Shown piece by piece: positions 48,032 to 61,647 of a stretch of 64,000 nt of DNA (its first letter is position 1; each line of letters opens with the position of its first letter). Source of the stretch: Aphelocoma coerulescens (taxonomy: Eukaryota > Chordata > Aves > Passeriformes > Corvidae). Position numbers and translations under genes: made by a program. The notes beneath the pieces are model-generated. The model did not search any database and was not told the origin of the DNA. It saw only the letters and a program-made list of their open reading frames with translations. The DNA lies in contig NW_027183526.1 of assembly GCF_041296385.1 (NCBI RefSeq), positions 186,001-250,000 of the forward strand. The letters run 5' to 3'.

Positions 48032-50301
48032 TTTGTGATCCTGGGGAACTACAAGGAAGCCTGGCTCCTCTGTGACACCACCACAGAAGCTCAGGGGAGC
48101 CCTGGAGACCGTGCTGATGCTATTGAACCTGATGCAACCCTGCCTCCTCTGTGACACCACAGAAGCTCTTGGAGCCCTGGAGACCGTGGTGATGCTATGG
48201 AACCTGAGGCAACCCTGCCTCCTCTGTGACACCACAGAACCTCTGGGAGCCCTGGAGACCGTGCTGATGCTATGGAACCTGATGCAACCCTGCCTCCACT
48301 GTGACACCACAGAAGCTCAGGGAGCCCTGGAGACTGTGGTGATGCTATGGAACCTGATGCAACCCTGCCTCCACTGTGACACCACAGAACCTCTGGGAGC
48401 CCTGGAGACCGTGCTGATGCTATGGAACCTGATGCAACCCTGCCTCCACTGTGACACCACAGAAGCTCGGGGAGCTCTGCAGACCGTGGGGATGCTGGCG
48501 AAGCTGACGGAACCCTGGGCACCACAGTGACGCTATGGAACCTGGTGGAACCGAGGGGCCACAGTGACACTGTGGGGCCTTTTGGAAGCAACAGGACCCT
48601 GGTGGGAAGCCACGGGATGATTAATCCTGCACGAACCTGCTCCAGGTGGGCTCCTCTCTCCCGGCTTCCACAGGTGCTGCTAGGATCCCACTCCGGCACT
48701 GGGGCTTGGCACGGGCTCACGGCTTCCTTTGGCAATGGCTCTGCTCCAGGATGGCATGCTGCAGAGAATGCAGGTAGATTTTGTGCTCACTCCTGGCATG
48801 CAGCTGGACAATAAAGCCTGATCCAGCCCCCCCTCAGCATATGTCCGGCTCTGGCATTGGGGCGGGGCAACTTTGGGAGCAGCCCCAGCCCTGCTCCTGC
48901 TCCCGGCTGGGCACCCAGCTGCTGGGACACAGGTGTGTCCTGATGCCACCGTCTACTCCTTTGAGAAGGGGAGGACAGAGTGCATCAGGGAGTTTGGTGT
49001 GGCTTACATGCGGCAAGGAGAAGGTGCAGCCCCAAACTGGCTTTCACTTCTAGAACCTTTTGCTATTGCGGGAGCAGCTGCTGGAGCTTTTCAACCGAGC
49101 TGCAAGAGTGAAAAGTGTGATGGCATGTCTATCTGAGAAGGAAGGTTCGGTGCCGCAGCCTGTTGTGCACAATTTATATGCTGATAAGAGAAGGGGGTGC
49201 TTTTGGAACGTTTTCCTTCCTGACACTTCTGTCTCTGTGAGCTTTAGCTGCTTGGACTCAGGGGTACCGAAGGTGTGTGAAAGTGACTGGGATGCGAGAA
49301 TCATGTTGCACAGGGAACAGGGAAGGTCAGCAAATGTTTCCTGTCCTGGCACATCTCTCAGTCTGAACTGCAGCTGCAGATGCTTCACTTCTGCCAAGGA
49401 CTCTGCCACCTTGAGAGAAGGATGCGCTCTATGGAGTTGAGAAAGAAAGTGCGTCTCACTAGCTTCTTTCCTCTACTTCATAGACAGCAAAGGGGCTATG
49501 AAAGGCAGCACTGGCTTTTTGTTCTAGGACTTCTTCTTTACAAGCAGCTGCTGGATGTTTGGAAGGGGGTTTGGGATATGCAAAAATGAGAGGCTAAGAT
49601 GGTAAGAGGGTAAGATGGAAGTCATCTGGCAAAAGCAGAGCTCACAAAAGGGCCAGCTGAGAAAGCTCTTGCTGCCTACAACTTCAACTGCACCCCTCAA
49701 AGCAGCAGCACACACGCTGCTCTCGGCACTTTCCTTCTCAGCTCTACGCACCATCCTAAGCCTTGCCTCTCCCACACTCAGGATCCAAAGACAACGGCAC
49801 CAGGGACTGCTCACACACTAAAGGCACCAGGACAAAAGGCTCACCAGCTTGGCCTTTGCATTCCCGCTGACAGCTCCACAGCTTGAACCCAGAGAACTGC
49901 CTGCTGCCAACAGCCTTTCCAATCACTCTGAGCACCTCATGACAAGGAGTGTGGGGAATGAATCTCCAGCAGCCTCCTGCCCCAGGCTGTCCCCCGGGAG
50001 CAGCCCTGCTCCAGGCCGTGACTGCCACCTGCACAGCCAAAGGACCCAGAGCCGGTGTTACACACCACGGCTGTGCCTGGCACAGAGACACCAGTGGCCA
50101 CACAAGTGGCCATGGCACTGTCCACACACAGTCCCTGCTGCTGCTCCCCCAGCCGCTGGCACCAACTCCCAGCCACCCACTCCTAAAGCCACGGGGCCCA
50201 CTGGGACACTGCGGGGGCTCGTGGAAGCCAGCGGCCATTGTGACACAGCGGGGCTGCACAGAGCCCACGGTGCTTTGTGACCCGTGGCTCCCAGGAGAGC
50301 C
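48032..50301. repeat. Satellite monomer S3, 2270 bp
   Basis: Long form. Starts TTTGTGATCC (C for G), shared only with S10. Minisatellite copy 2 reads CTGAGGCAACC. A private CpG loss (CTTCTGCC) at about 49392. Confidence 0.93.
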
Positions 50302-52571
50302 TTTGTGATGCTGGGGAACTACAAGGAAGCCTGGCTCCTCTGTGACACCACCACAGAAGCTCAGGGGAGCCCTGGAGACCGTGCTGATGCTATTGAACCT
50401 GATGCAACCCTGCCTCCTCTGTGACACCACAGAAGCTCTTGGAGCCCTGGAGACCGTGGTGATGCTATGGAACCTGAGGCAACCCTGCCTCCTCTGTGAC
50501 ACCACAGAACCTCTGGGAGCCCTGGAGACCGTGCTGATGCTATGGAACCTGATGCAACCCTGCCTCCACTGTGACACCACAGAAGCTCAGGGAGCCCTGG
50601 AGACTGTGGTGATGCTATGGAACCTGATGCAACCCTGCCTCCACTGTGACACCACAGAACCTCTGGGAGCCCTGGAGACCGTGCTGATGCTATGGAACCT
50701 GATGCAACCCTGCCTCCACTGTGACACCACAGAAGCTCGGGGAGCTCTGCAGACCGTGGGGATGCTGGCGAAGCTGACGGAACCCTGGGCACCACAGTGA
50801 CGCTATGGAACCTGGTGGAACCGAGGGGCCACAGTGACACTGTGGGGCCTTTTGGAAGCAACAGGACCCTGGTGGGAAGCCACGGGATGATTAATCCTGC
50901 ACGAACCTGCTCCAGGTGGGCTCCTCTCTCCCGGCTTCCACAGGTGCTGCTAGGATCCCACTCCGGCACTGGGGCTTGGCACGGGCTCACGGCTTCCTTT
51001 GGCAATGGCTCTGCTCCAGGATGGCATGCTGCAGAGAATGCAGGTAGATTTTGTGCTCACTCCTGGCATGCAGCTGGACAATAAAGCCTGATCCAGCCCC
51101 CCCTCAGCATATGTCCGGCTCTGGCATTGGGGCGGGGCAACTTTGGGAGCAGCCCCAGCCCTGCTCCTGCTCCCGGCTGGGCACCCAGCTGCTGGGACAC
51201 AGGTGTGTCCTGATGCCACCGTCTACTCCTTTGAGAAGGGGAGGACAGAGTGCATCAGGGAGTTTGGTGTGGCTTACATGCGGCAAGGAGAAGGTGCAGC
51301 CCCAAACTGGCTTTCACTTCTAGAACCTTTTGCTATTGCGGGAGCAGCTGCTGGAGCTTTTCAACCGAGCTGCAAGAGTGAAAAGTGTGATGGCATGTCT
51401 ATCTGAGAAGGAAGGTTCGGTGCCGCAGCCTGTTGTGCACAATTTATATGCTGATAAGAGAAGGGGGTGCTTTTGGAACGTTTTCCTTCCTGACACTTCT
51501 GTCTCTGTGAGCTTTAGCTGCTTGGACTCAGGGGTACCGAAGGTGTGTGAAAGTGACTGGGATGCGAGAATCATGTTGCACAGGGAACAGGGAAGGTCAG
51601 CAAATGTTTCCTGTCCTGGCACATCTCTCAGTCTGAACTGCAGCTGCAGATGCTTCACTTCCGCCAAGGACTCTGCCACCTTGAGAGAAGGATGCGCTCT
51701 ATGGAGTTGAGAAAGAAAGTGCGTCTCACTAGCTTCTTTCCTCTACTTCATAGACAGCAAAGGGGCTATGAAAGGCAGCACTGGCTTTTTGTTCTAGGAC
51801 TTCTTCTTTACAAGCAGCTGCTGGATGTTTGGAAGGGGGTTTGGGATATGCAAAAATGAGAGGCTAAGATGGTAAGAGGGTAAGATGGAAGTCATCTGGC
51901 AAAAGCAGAGCTCACAAAAGGGCCAGCTGAGAAAGCTCTTGCTGCCTACAACTTCAACTGCACCCCTCAAAGCAGCAGCACACACGCTGCTCTCGGCACT
52001 TTCCTTCTCAGCTCTACGCACCATCCTAAGCCTTGCCTCTCCCACACTCAGGATCCAAAGACAACGGCACCAGGGACTGCTCACACACTAAAGGCACCAG
52101 GACAAAAGGCTCACCAGCTTGGCCTTTGCATTCCCGCTGACAGCTCCACAGCTTGAACCCAGAGAACTGCCTGCTGCCAACAGCCTTTCCAATCACTCTG
52201 AGCACCTCATGACAAGGAGTGTGGGGAATGAATCTCCAGCAGCCTCCTGCCCCAGGCTGTCCCCCGGGAGCAGCCCTGCTCCAGGCCGTGACTGCCACCT
52301 GCACAGCCAAAGGACCCAGAGCCGGTGTTACACACCACGGCTGTGCCTGGCACAGAGACACCAGTGGCCACACAAGTGGCCATGGCACTGTCCACACACA
52401 GTCCCTGCTGCTGCTCCCCCAGCCGCTGGCACCAACTCCCAGCCACCCACTCCTAAAGCCACGGGGCCCACTGGGACACTGCGGGGGCTCGTGGAAGCCA
52501 GCGGCCATTGTGACACAGCGGGGCTGCACAGAGCCCACGGTGCTTTGTGACCCGTGGCTCCCAGGAGAGCC
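50302..52571. repeat. Satellite monomer S4, 2270 bp
   Basis: Long form, with the CTGAGGCAACC variant and TTTTGGAACG. No private change noticed. Confidence 0.93.
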
Positions 52572-54841
52572 TTTGTGATGCTGGGGAACTACAAGGAAGC
52601 CTGGCTCCTCTGTGACACCACCACAGAAGCTCAGGGGAGCCCTGGAGACCGTGCTGATGCTATTGAACCTGATGCAACCCTGCCTCCTCTGTGACACCAC
52701 AGAAGCTCTTGGAGCCCTGGAGACCGTGGTGATGCTATGGAACCTGAGGCAACCCTGCCTCCTCTGTGACACCACAGAACCTCTGGGAGCCCTGGAGACC
52801 GTGCTGATGCTATGGAACCTGATGCAACCCTGCCTCCACTGTGACACCACAGAAGCTCAGGGAGCCCTGGAGACTGTGGTGATGCTATGGAACCTGATGC
52901 AACCCTGCCTCCACTGTGACACCACAGAACCTCTGGGAGCCCTGGAGACCGTGCTGATGCTATGGAACCTGATGCAACCCTGCCTCCACTGTGACACCAC
53001 AGAAGCTCGGGGAGCTCTGCAGACCGTGGGGATGCTGGCGAAGCTGACGGAACCCTGGGCACCACAGTGACGCTATGGAACCTGGTGGAACCGAGGGGCC
53101 ACAGTGACACTGTGGGGCCTTTTGGAAGCAACAGGACCCTGGTGGGAAGCCACGGGATGATTAATCCTGCACGAACCTGCTCCAGGTGGGCTCCTCTCTC
53201 CCGGCTTCCACAGGTGCTGCTAGGATCCCACTCCGGCACTGGGGCTTGGCACGGGCTCACGGCTTCCTTTGGCAATGGCTCTGCTCCAGGATGGCATGCT
53301 GCAGAGAATGCAGGTAGATTTTGTGCTCACTCCTGGCATGCAGCTGGACAATAAAGCCTGATCCAGCCCCCCCTCAGCATATGTCCGGCTCTGGCATTGG
53401 GGCGGGGCAACTTTGGGAGCAGCCCCAGCCCTGCTCCTGCTCCCGGCTGGGCACCCAGCTGCTGGGACACAGGTGTGTCCTGATGCCACCGTCTACTCCT
53501 TTGAGAAGGGGAGGACAGAGTGCATCAGGGAGTTTGGTGTGGCTTACATGCGGCAAGGAGAAGGTGCAGCCCCAAACTGGCTTTCACTTCTAGAACCTTT
53601 TGCTATTGCGGGAGCAGCTGCTGGAGCTTTTCAACCGAGCTGCAAGAGTGAAAAGTGTGATGGCATGTCTATCTGAGAAGGAAGGTTCGGTGCCGCAGCC
53701 TGTTGTGCACAATTTATATGCTGATAAGAGAAGGGGGTGCTTTTGCAACGTTTTCCTTCCTGACACTTCTGTCTCTGTGAGCTTTAGCTGCTTGGACTCA
53801 GGGGTACCGAAGGTGTGTGAAAGTGACTGGGATGCGAGAATCATGTTGCACAGGGAACAGGGAAGGTCAGCAAATGTTTCCTGTCCTGGCACATCTCTCA
53901 GTCTGAACTGCAGCTGCAGATGCTTCACTTCCGCCAAGGACTCTGCCACCTTGAGAGAAGGATGCGCTCTATGGAGTTGAGAAAGAAAGTGCGTCTCACT
54001 AGCTTCTTTCCTCTACTTCATAGACAGCAAAGGGGCTATGAAAGGCAGCACTGGCTTTTTGTTCTAGGACTTCTTCTTTACAAGCAGCTGCTGGATGTTT
54101 GGAAGGGGGTTTGGGATATGCAAAAATGAGAGGCTAAGATGGTAAGAGGGTAAGATGGAAGTCATCTGGCAAAAGCAGAGCTCACAAAAGGGCCAGCTGA
54201 GAAAGCTCTTGCTGCCTACAACTTCAACTGCACCCCTCAAAGCAGCAGCACACACGCTGCTCTCGGCACTTTCCTTCTCAGCTCTACGCACCATCCTAAG
54301 CCTTGCCTCTCCCACACTCAGGATCCAAAGACAACGGCACCAGGGACTGCTCACACACTAAAGGCACCAGGACAAAAGGCTCACCAGCTTGGCCTTTGCA
54401 TTCCCGCTGACAGCTCCACAGCTTGAACCCAGAGAACTGCCTGCTGCCAACAGCCTTTCCAATCACTCTGAGCACCTCATGACAAGGAGTGTGGGGAATG
54501 AATCTCCAGCAGCCTCCTGCCCCAGGCTGTCCCCCGGGAGCAGCCCTGCTCCAGGCCGTGACTGCCACCTGCACAGCCAAAGGACCCAGAGCCGGTGTTA
54601 CACACCACGGCTGTGCCTGGCACAGAGACACCAGTGGCCACACAAGTGGCCATGGCACTGTCCACACACAGTCCCTGCTGCTGCTCCCCCAGCCGCTGGC
54701 ACCAACTCCCAGCCACCCACTCCTAAAGCCACGGGGCCCACTGGGACACTGCGGGGGCTCGTGGAAGCCAGCGGCCATTGTGACACAGCGGGGCTGCACA
54801 GAGCCCACGGTGCTTTGTGACCCGTGGCTCCCAGGAGAGCC
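52572..54841. repeat. Satellite monomer S5, 2270 bp
   Basis: Long form. First monomer with TTTTGCAACG, which all later ones share; keeps CTGAGGCAACC and GGTACCG. Resembles S9 apart from the 2-bp indel. Confidence 0.93.
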
Positions 54842-57109
54842 TTTGTGATGCTGGGGAACTACAAGGAAGCCTGGCTCCTCTGTGACACCACCACAGAAGC
54901 TCAGGGGAGCCCTGGAGACCGTGCTGATGCTATTGAACCTGATGCAACCCTGCCTCCTCTGTGACAACACAGAAGCTCTTGGAGCCCTGGAGACCGTGCT
55001 GATGCTATGGAACCTGATGCAACCCTGCCTCCTCTGTGACACCACAGAACCTCTGGGAGCCCTGGAGACCGTGCTGATGCTATGGAACCTGATGCAACCC
55101 TGCCTCCACTGTGACACCACAGAAGCTCAGGGAGCCCTGGAGACTGTGGTGATGCTATGGAACCTGATGCAACCCTGCCTCCACTGTGACACCACAGAAC
55201 CTCTGGGAGCCCTGGAGACCGTGCTGATGCTATGGAACCTGATGCAACCCTGCCTCCACTGTGACACCACAGAAGCTCGGGGAGCTCTGCAGACCGTGGG
55301 GATGCTGGCGAAGCTGACGGAACCCTGGGCACCACAGTGACGCTATGGAACCTGGTGGAACCGAGGGGCCACAGTGACACTGTGGGGCCTTTTGGAAGCA
55401 ACAGGACCCTGGTGGGAAGCCACGGGATGATTAATCCTGCACGAACCTGCTCCAGGTGGGCTCCTCTCTCCCGGCTTCCACAGGTGCTGCTAGGATCCCA
55501 CTCCGGCACTGGCTTGGCACGGGCTCACGGCTTCCTTTGGCAATGGCTCTGCTCCAGGATGGCATGCTGCAGAGAATGCAGGTAGATTTTGTGCTCACTC
55601 CTGGCATGCAGCTGGACAATAAAGCCTGATCCAGCCCCCCCTCAGCATATGTCCGGCTCTGGCATTGGGGCGGGGCAACTTTGGGAGCAGCCCCAGCCCT
55701 GCTCCTGCTCCCGGCTGGGCACCCAGCTGCTGGGACACAGGTGTGTCCTGATGCCACCGTCTACTCCTTTGAGAAGGGGAGGACAGAGTGCATCAGGGAG
55801 TTTGGTGTGGCTTACATGCGGCAAGGAGAAGGTGCAGCCCCAAACTGGCTTTCACTTCTAGAACCTTTTGCTATTGCGGGAGCAGCTGCTGGAGCTTTTC
55901 AACCGAGCTGCAAGAGTGAAAAGTGTGATGGCATGTCTATCTGAGAAGGAAGGTTCGGTGCCGCAGCCTGTTGTGCACAATTTATATGCTGATAAGAGAA
56001 GGGGGTGCTTTTGCAACGTTTTCCTTCCTGACACTTCTGTCTCTGTGAGCTTTAGCTGCTTGGACTCAGGGATACCGAAGGTATGTGAAAGTGACTGGGA
56101 TGCGAGAATCATGTTGCACAGGGAACAGGGAAGGTCAGCAAATGTTTCCTGTCCTGGCACATCTCTCAGTCTGAACTGCAGCTGCAGATGCTTCACTTCC
56201 GCCAAGGACTCTGCCACCTTGAGAGAAGGATGCGCTCTATGGAGTTGAGAAAGAAAGTGCGTCTCACTAGCTTCTTTCCTCTACTTCATAGACAGCAAAG
56301 GGGCTATGAAAGGCAGCACTGGCTTTTTGTTCTAGGACTTCTTCTTTACAAGCAGCTGCTGGATGTTTGGAAGGGGGTTTGGGATATGCAAAAATGAGAG
56401 GCTAAGATGGTAAGAGGGTAAGATGGAAGTCATCTGGCAAAAGCAGAGCTCACAAAAGGGCCAGCTGAGAAAGCTCTTGCTGCCTACAACTTCAACTGCA
56501 CCCCTCAAAGCAGCAGCACACACGCTGCTCTCGGCACTTTCCTTCTCAGCTCTACGCACCATCCTAAGCCTTGCCTCTCCCACACTCAGGATCCAAAGAC
56601 AACGGCACCAGGGACTGCTCACACACTAAAGGCACCAGGACAAAAGGCTCACCAGCTTGGCCTTTGCATTCCCGCTGACAGCTCCACAGCTTGAACCCAG
56701 AGAACTGCCTGCTGCCAACAGCCTTTCCAATCACTCTGAGCACCTCATGACAAGGAGTGTGGGGAATGAATCTCCAGCAGCCTCCTGCCCCAGGCTGTCC
56801 CCCGGGAGCAGCCCTGCTCCAGGCCGTGACTGCCACCTGCACAGCCAAAGGACCCAGAGCCGGTGTTACACACCACGGCTGTGCCTGGCACAGAGACACC
56901 AGTGGCCACACAAGTGGCCATGGCACTGTCCACACACAGTCCCTGCTGCTGCTCCCCCAGCCGCTGGCACCAACTCCCAGCCACCCACTCCTAAAGCCAC
57001 GGGGCCCACTGGGACACTGCGGGGGCTCGTGGAAGCCAGCGGCCATTGTGACACAGCGGGGCTGCACAGAGCCCACGGTGCTTTGTGACCCGTGGCTCCC
57101 AGGAGAGCC
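54842..57109. repeat. Satellite monomer S6, 2268 bp
   Basis: Short form. Has GTGACAACACAG in minisatellite copy 1, GACCGTGCTG in copy 2, GGATACCG and AGGTATGTG; this set recurs complete only in S8. Confidence 0.93.
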
Positions 57110-59379
57110 TTTGTGATGCTGGGGAACTACAAGGAAGCCTGGCTCCTCTGTGACACCACCACAGAAGCTCAGGGGAGCCCTGGAGACCGTGCTGATGCTA
57201 TTGAACCTGATGCAACCCTGCCTCCTCTGTGACACCACAGAAGCTCTTGGAGCCCTGGAGACCGTGGTGATGCTATGGAACCTGATGCAACCCTGCCTCC
57301 TCTGTGACACCACAGAACCTCTGGGAGCCCTGGAGACCGTGCTGATGCTATGGAACCTGATGCAACCCTGCCTCCACTGTGACACCACAGAAGCTCAGGG
57401 AGCCCTGGAGACTGTGGTGATGCTATGGAACCTGATGCAACCCTGCCTCCACTGTGACACCACAGAACCTCTGGGAGCCCTGGAGACCGTGCTGATGCTA
57501 TGGAACCTGATGCAACCCGGCCTCCACTGTGACACCACAGAAGCTCGGGGAGCTCTGCAGACCGTGGGGATGCTGGCGAAGCTGACGGAACCCTGGGCAC
57601 CACAGTGACGCTATGGAACCTGGTGGAACCGAGGGGCCACAGTGACACTGTGGGGCCTTTTGGAAGCAACAGGACCCTGGTGGGAAGCCACGGGATGATT
57701 AATCCTGCATGAACCTGCTCCAGGTGGGCTCCTCTCTCCCGGCTTCCACAGGTGCTGCTAGGATCCCACTCCGGCACTGGGGCTTGGCACGGGCTCACGG
57801 CTTCCTTTGGCAATGGCTCTGCTCCAGGATGGCATGCTGCAGAGAATGCAGGTAGATTTTGTGCTCACTCCTGGCATGCAGCTGGACAATAAAGCCTGAT
57901 CCAGCCCCCCCTCAGCATATGTCCGGCTCTGGCATTGGGGCGGGGCAACTTTGGGAGCAGCCCCAGCCCTGCTCCTGCTCCCGGCTGGGCACCCAGCTGC
58001 TGGGACACAGGTGTGTCCTGATGCCACCGTCTACTCCTTTGAGAAGGGGAGGACAGAGTGCATCAGGGAGTTTGGTGTGGCTTACATGCGGCAAGGAGAA
58101 GGTGCAGCCCCAAACTGGCTTTCACTTCTAGAACCTTTTGCTATTGCGGGAGCAGCTGCTGGAGCTTTTCAACCGAGCTGCAAGAGTGAAAAGTGTGATG
58201 GCATGTCTATCTGAGAAGGAAGGTTCGGTGCCGCAGCCTGTTGTGCACAATTTATATGCTGATAAGAGAAGGGGGTGCTTTTGCAACGTTTTCCTTCCTG
58301 ACACTTCTGTCTCTGTGAGCTTTAGCTGCTTGGACTCAGGGATACCGAAGGTATGTGAAAGTGACTGGGATGCGAGAATCATGTTGCACAGGGAACAGGG
58401 AAGGTCAGCAAATGTTTCCTGTCCTGGCACATCTCTCAGTCTGAACTGCAGCTGCAGATGCTTCACTTCCGCCAAGGACTCTGCCACCTTGAGAGAAGGA
58501 TGCGCTCTATGGAGTTGAGAAAGAAAGTGCGTCTCACTAGCTTCTTTCCTCTACTTCATAGACAGCAAAGGGGCTATGAAAGGCAGCACTGGCTTTTTGT
58601 TCTAGGACTTCTTCTTTACAAGCAGCTGCTGGATGTTTGGAAGGGGGTTTGGGATATGCAAAAATGAGAGGCTAAGATGGTAAGAGGGTAAGATGGAAGT
58701 CATCTGGCAAAAGCAGAGCTCACAAAAGGGCCAGCTGAGAAAGCTCTTGCTGCCTACAACTTCAACTGCACCCCTCAAAGCAGCAGCACACACGCTGCTC
58801 TCGGCACTTTCCTTCTCAGCTCTACGCACCATCCTAAGCCTTGCCTCTCCCACACTCAGGATCCAAAGACAACGGCACCAGGGACTGCTCACACACTAAA
58901 GGCACCAGGACAAAAGGCTCACCAGCTTGGCCTTTGCATTCCCGCTGACAGCTCCACAGCTTGAACCCAGAGAACTGCCTGCTGCCAACAGCCTTTCCAA
59001 TCACTCTGAGCACCTCATGACAAGGAGTGTGGGGAATGAATCTCCAGCAGCCTCCTGCCCCAGGCTGTCCCCCGGGAGCAGCCCTGCTCCAGGCCGTGAC
59101 TGCCACCTGCACAGCCAAAGGACCCAGAGCCGGTGTTACACACCACGGCTGTGCCTGGCACAGAGACACCAGTGGCCACACAAGTGGCCATGGCACTGTC
59201 CACACACAGTCCCTGCTGCTGCTCCCCCAGCCGCTGGCACCAACTCCCAGCCACCCACTCCTAAAGCCACGGGGCCCACTGGGACACTGCGGGGGCTCGT
59301 GGAAGCCAGCGGCCATTGTGACACAGCGGGGCTGCACAGAGCCCACGGTGCTTTGTGACCCGTGGCTCCCAGGAGAGCC
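57110..59379. repeat. Satellite monomer S7, 2270 bp
   Basis: Long form lying between the two matching short monomers S6 and S8. Shares GGATACCG and AGGTATGTG with them but not the minisatellite variants. Private changes: CAACCCGGCC at about 57519 and a CpG loss (GCATGAACC) at 57710. Confidence 0.93.
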
Positions 59380-61647
59380 TTTGTGATGCTGGGGAACTAC
59401 AAGGAAGCCTGGCTCCTCTGTGACACCACCACAGAAGCTCAGGGGAGCCCTGGAGACCGTGCTGATGCTATTGAACCTGATGCAACCCTGCCTCCTCTGT
59501 GACAACACAGAAGCTCTTGGAGCCCTGGAGACCGTGCTGATGCTATGGAACCTGATGCAACCCTGCCTCCTCTGTGACACCACAGAACCTCTGGGAGCCC
59601 TGGAGACCGTGCTGATGCTATGGAACCTGATGCAACCCTGCCTCCACTGTGACACCACAGAAGCTCAGGGAGCCCTGGAGACTGTGGTGATGCTATGGAA
59701 CCTGATGCAACCCTGCCTCCACTGTGACACCACAGAACCTCTGGGAGCCCTGGAGACCGTGCTGATGCTATGGAACCTGATGCAACCCTGCCTCCACTGT
59801 GACACCACAGAAGCTCGGGGAGCTCTGCAGACCGTGGGGATGCTGGCGAAGCTGACGGAACCCTGGGCACCACAGTGACGCTATGGAACCTGGTGGAACC
59901 GAGGGGCCACAGTGACACTGTGGGGCCTTTTGGAAGCAACAGGACCCTGGTGGGAAGCCACGGGATGATTAATCCTGCACGAACCTGCTCCAGGTGGGCT
60001 CCTCTCTCCCGGCTTCCACAGGTGCTGCTAGGATCCCACTCCGGCACTGGCTTGGCACGGGCTCACGGCTTCCTTTGGCAATGGCTCTGCTCCAGGATGG
60101 CATGCTGCAGAGAATGCAGGTAGATTTTGTGCTCACTCCTGGCATGCAGCTGGACAATAAAGCCTGATCCAGCCCCCCCTCAGCATATGTCCGGCTCTGG
60201 CATTGGGGCGGGGCAACTTTGGGAGCAGCCCCAGCCCTGCTCCTGCTCCCGGCTGGGCACCCAGCTGCTGGGACACAGGTGTGTCCTGATGCCACCGTCT
60301 ACTCCTTTGAGAAGGGGAGGACAGAGTGCATCAGGGAGTTTGGTGTGGCTTACATGCGGCAAGGAGAAGGTGCAGCCCCAAACTGGCTTTCACTTCTAGA
60401 ACCTTTTGCTATTGCGGGAGCAGCTGCTGGAGCTTTTCAACCGAGCTGCAAGAGTGAAAAGTGTGATGGCATGTCTATCTGAGAAGGAAGGTTCGGTGCC
60501 GCAGCCTGTTGTGCACAATTTATATGCTGATAAGAGAAGGGGGTGCTTTTGCAACGTTTTCCTTCCTGACACTTCTGTCTCTGTGAGCTTTAGCTGCTTG
60601 GACTCAGGGATACCGAAGGTATGTGAAAGTGACTGGGATGCGAGAATCATGTTGCACAGGGAACAGGGAAGGTCAGCAAATGTTTCCTGTCCTGGCACAT
60701 CTCTCAGTCTGAACTGCAGCTGCAGATGCTTCACTTCCGCCAAGGACTCTGCCACCTTGAGAGAAGGATGCGCTCTATGGAGTTGAGAAAGAAAGTGCGT
60801 CTCACTAGCTTCTTTCCTCTACTTCATAGACAGCAAAGGGGCTATGAAAGGCAGCACTGGCTTTTTGTTCTAGGACTTCTTCTTTACAAGCAGCTGCTGG
60901 ATGTTTGGAAGGGGGTTTGGGATATGCAAAAATGAGAGGCTAAGATGGTAAGAGGGTAAGATGGAAGTCATCTGGCAAAAGCAGAGCTCACAAAAGGGCC
61001 AGCTGAGAAAGCTCTTGCTGCCTACAACTTCAACTGCACCCCTCAAAGCAGCAGCACACACGCTGCTCTCGGCACTTTCCTTCTCAGCTCTACGCACCAT
61101 CCTAAGCCTTGCCTCTCCCACACTCAGGATCCAAAGACAACGGCACCAGGGACTGCTCACACACTAAAGGCACCAGGACAAAAGGCTCACCAGCTTGGCC
61201 TTTGCATTCCCGCTGACAGCTCCACAGCTTGAACCCAGAGAACTGCCTGCTGCCAACAGCCTTTCCAATCACTCTGAGCACCTCATGACAAGGAGTGTGG
61301 GGAATGAATCTCCAGCAGCCTCCTGCCCCAGGCTGTCCCCCGGGAGCAGCCCTGCTCCAGGCCGTGACTGCCACCTGCACAGCCAAAGGACCCAGAGCCG
61401 GTGTTACACACCACGGCTGTGCCTGGCACAGAGACACCAGTGGCCACACAAGTGGCCATGGCACTGTCCACACACAGTCCCTGCTGCTGCTCCCCCAGCC
61501 GCTGGCACCAACTCCCAGCCACCCACTCCTAAAGCCACGGGGCCCACTGGGACACTGCGGGGGCTCGTGGAAGCCAGCGGCCATTGTGACACAGCGGGGC
61601 TGCACAGAGCCCACGGTGCTTTGTGACCCGTGGCTCCCAGGAGAGCC
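59380..61647. repeat. Satellite monomer S8, 2268 bp
   Basis: Short form with the S6 variant set, so the S6 type repeats two monomers later. Confidence 0.93.
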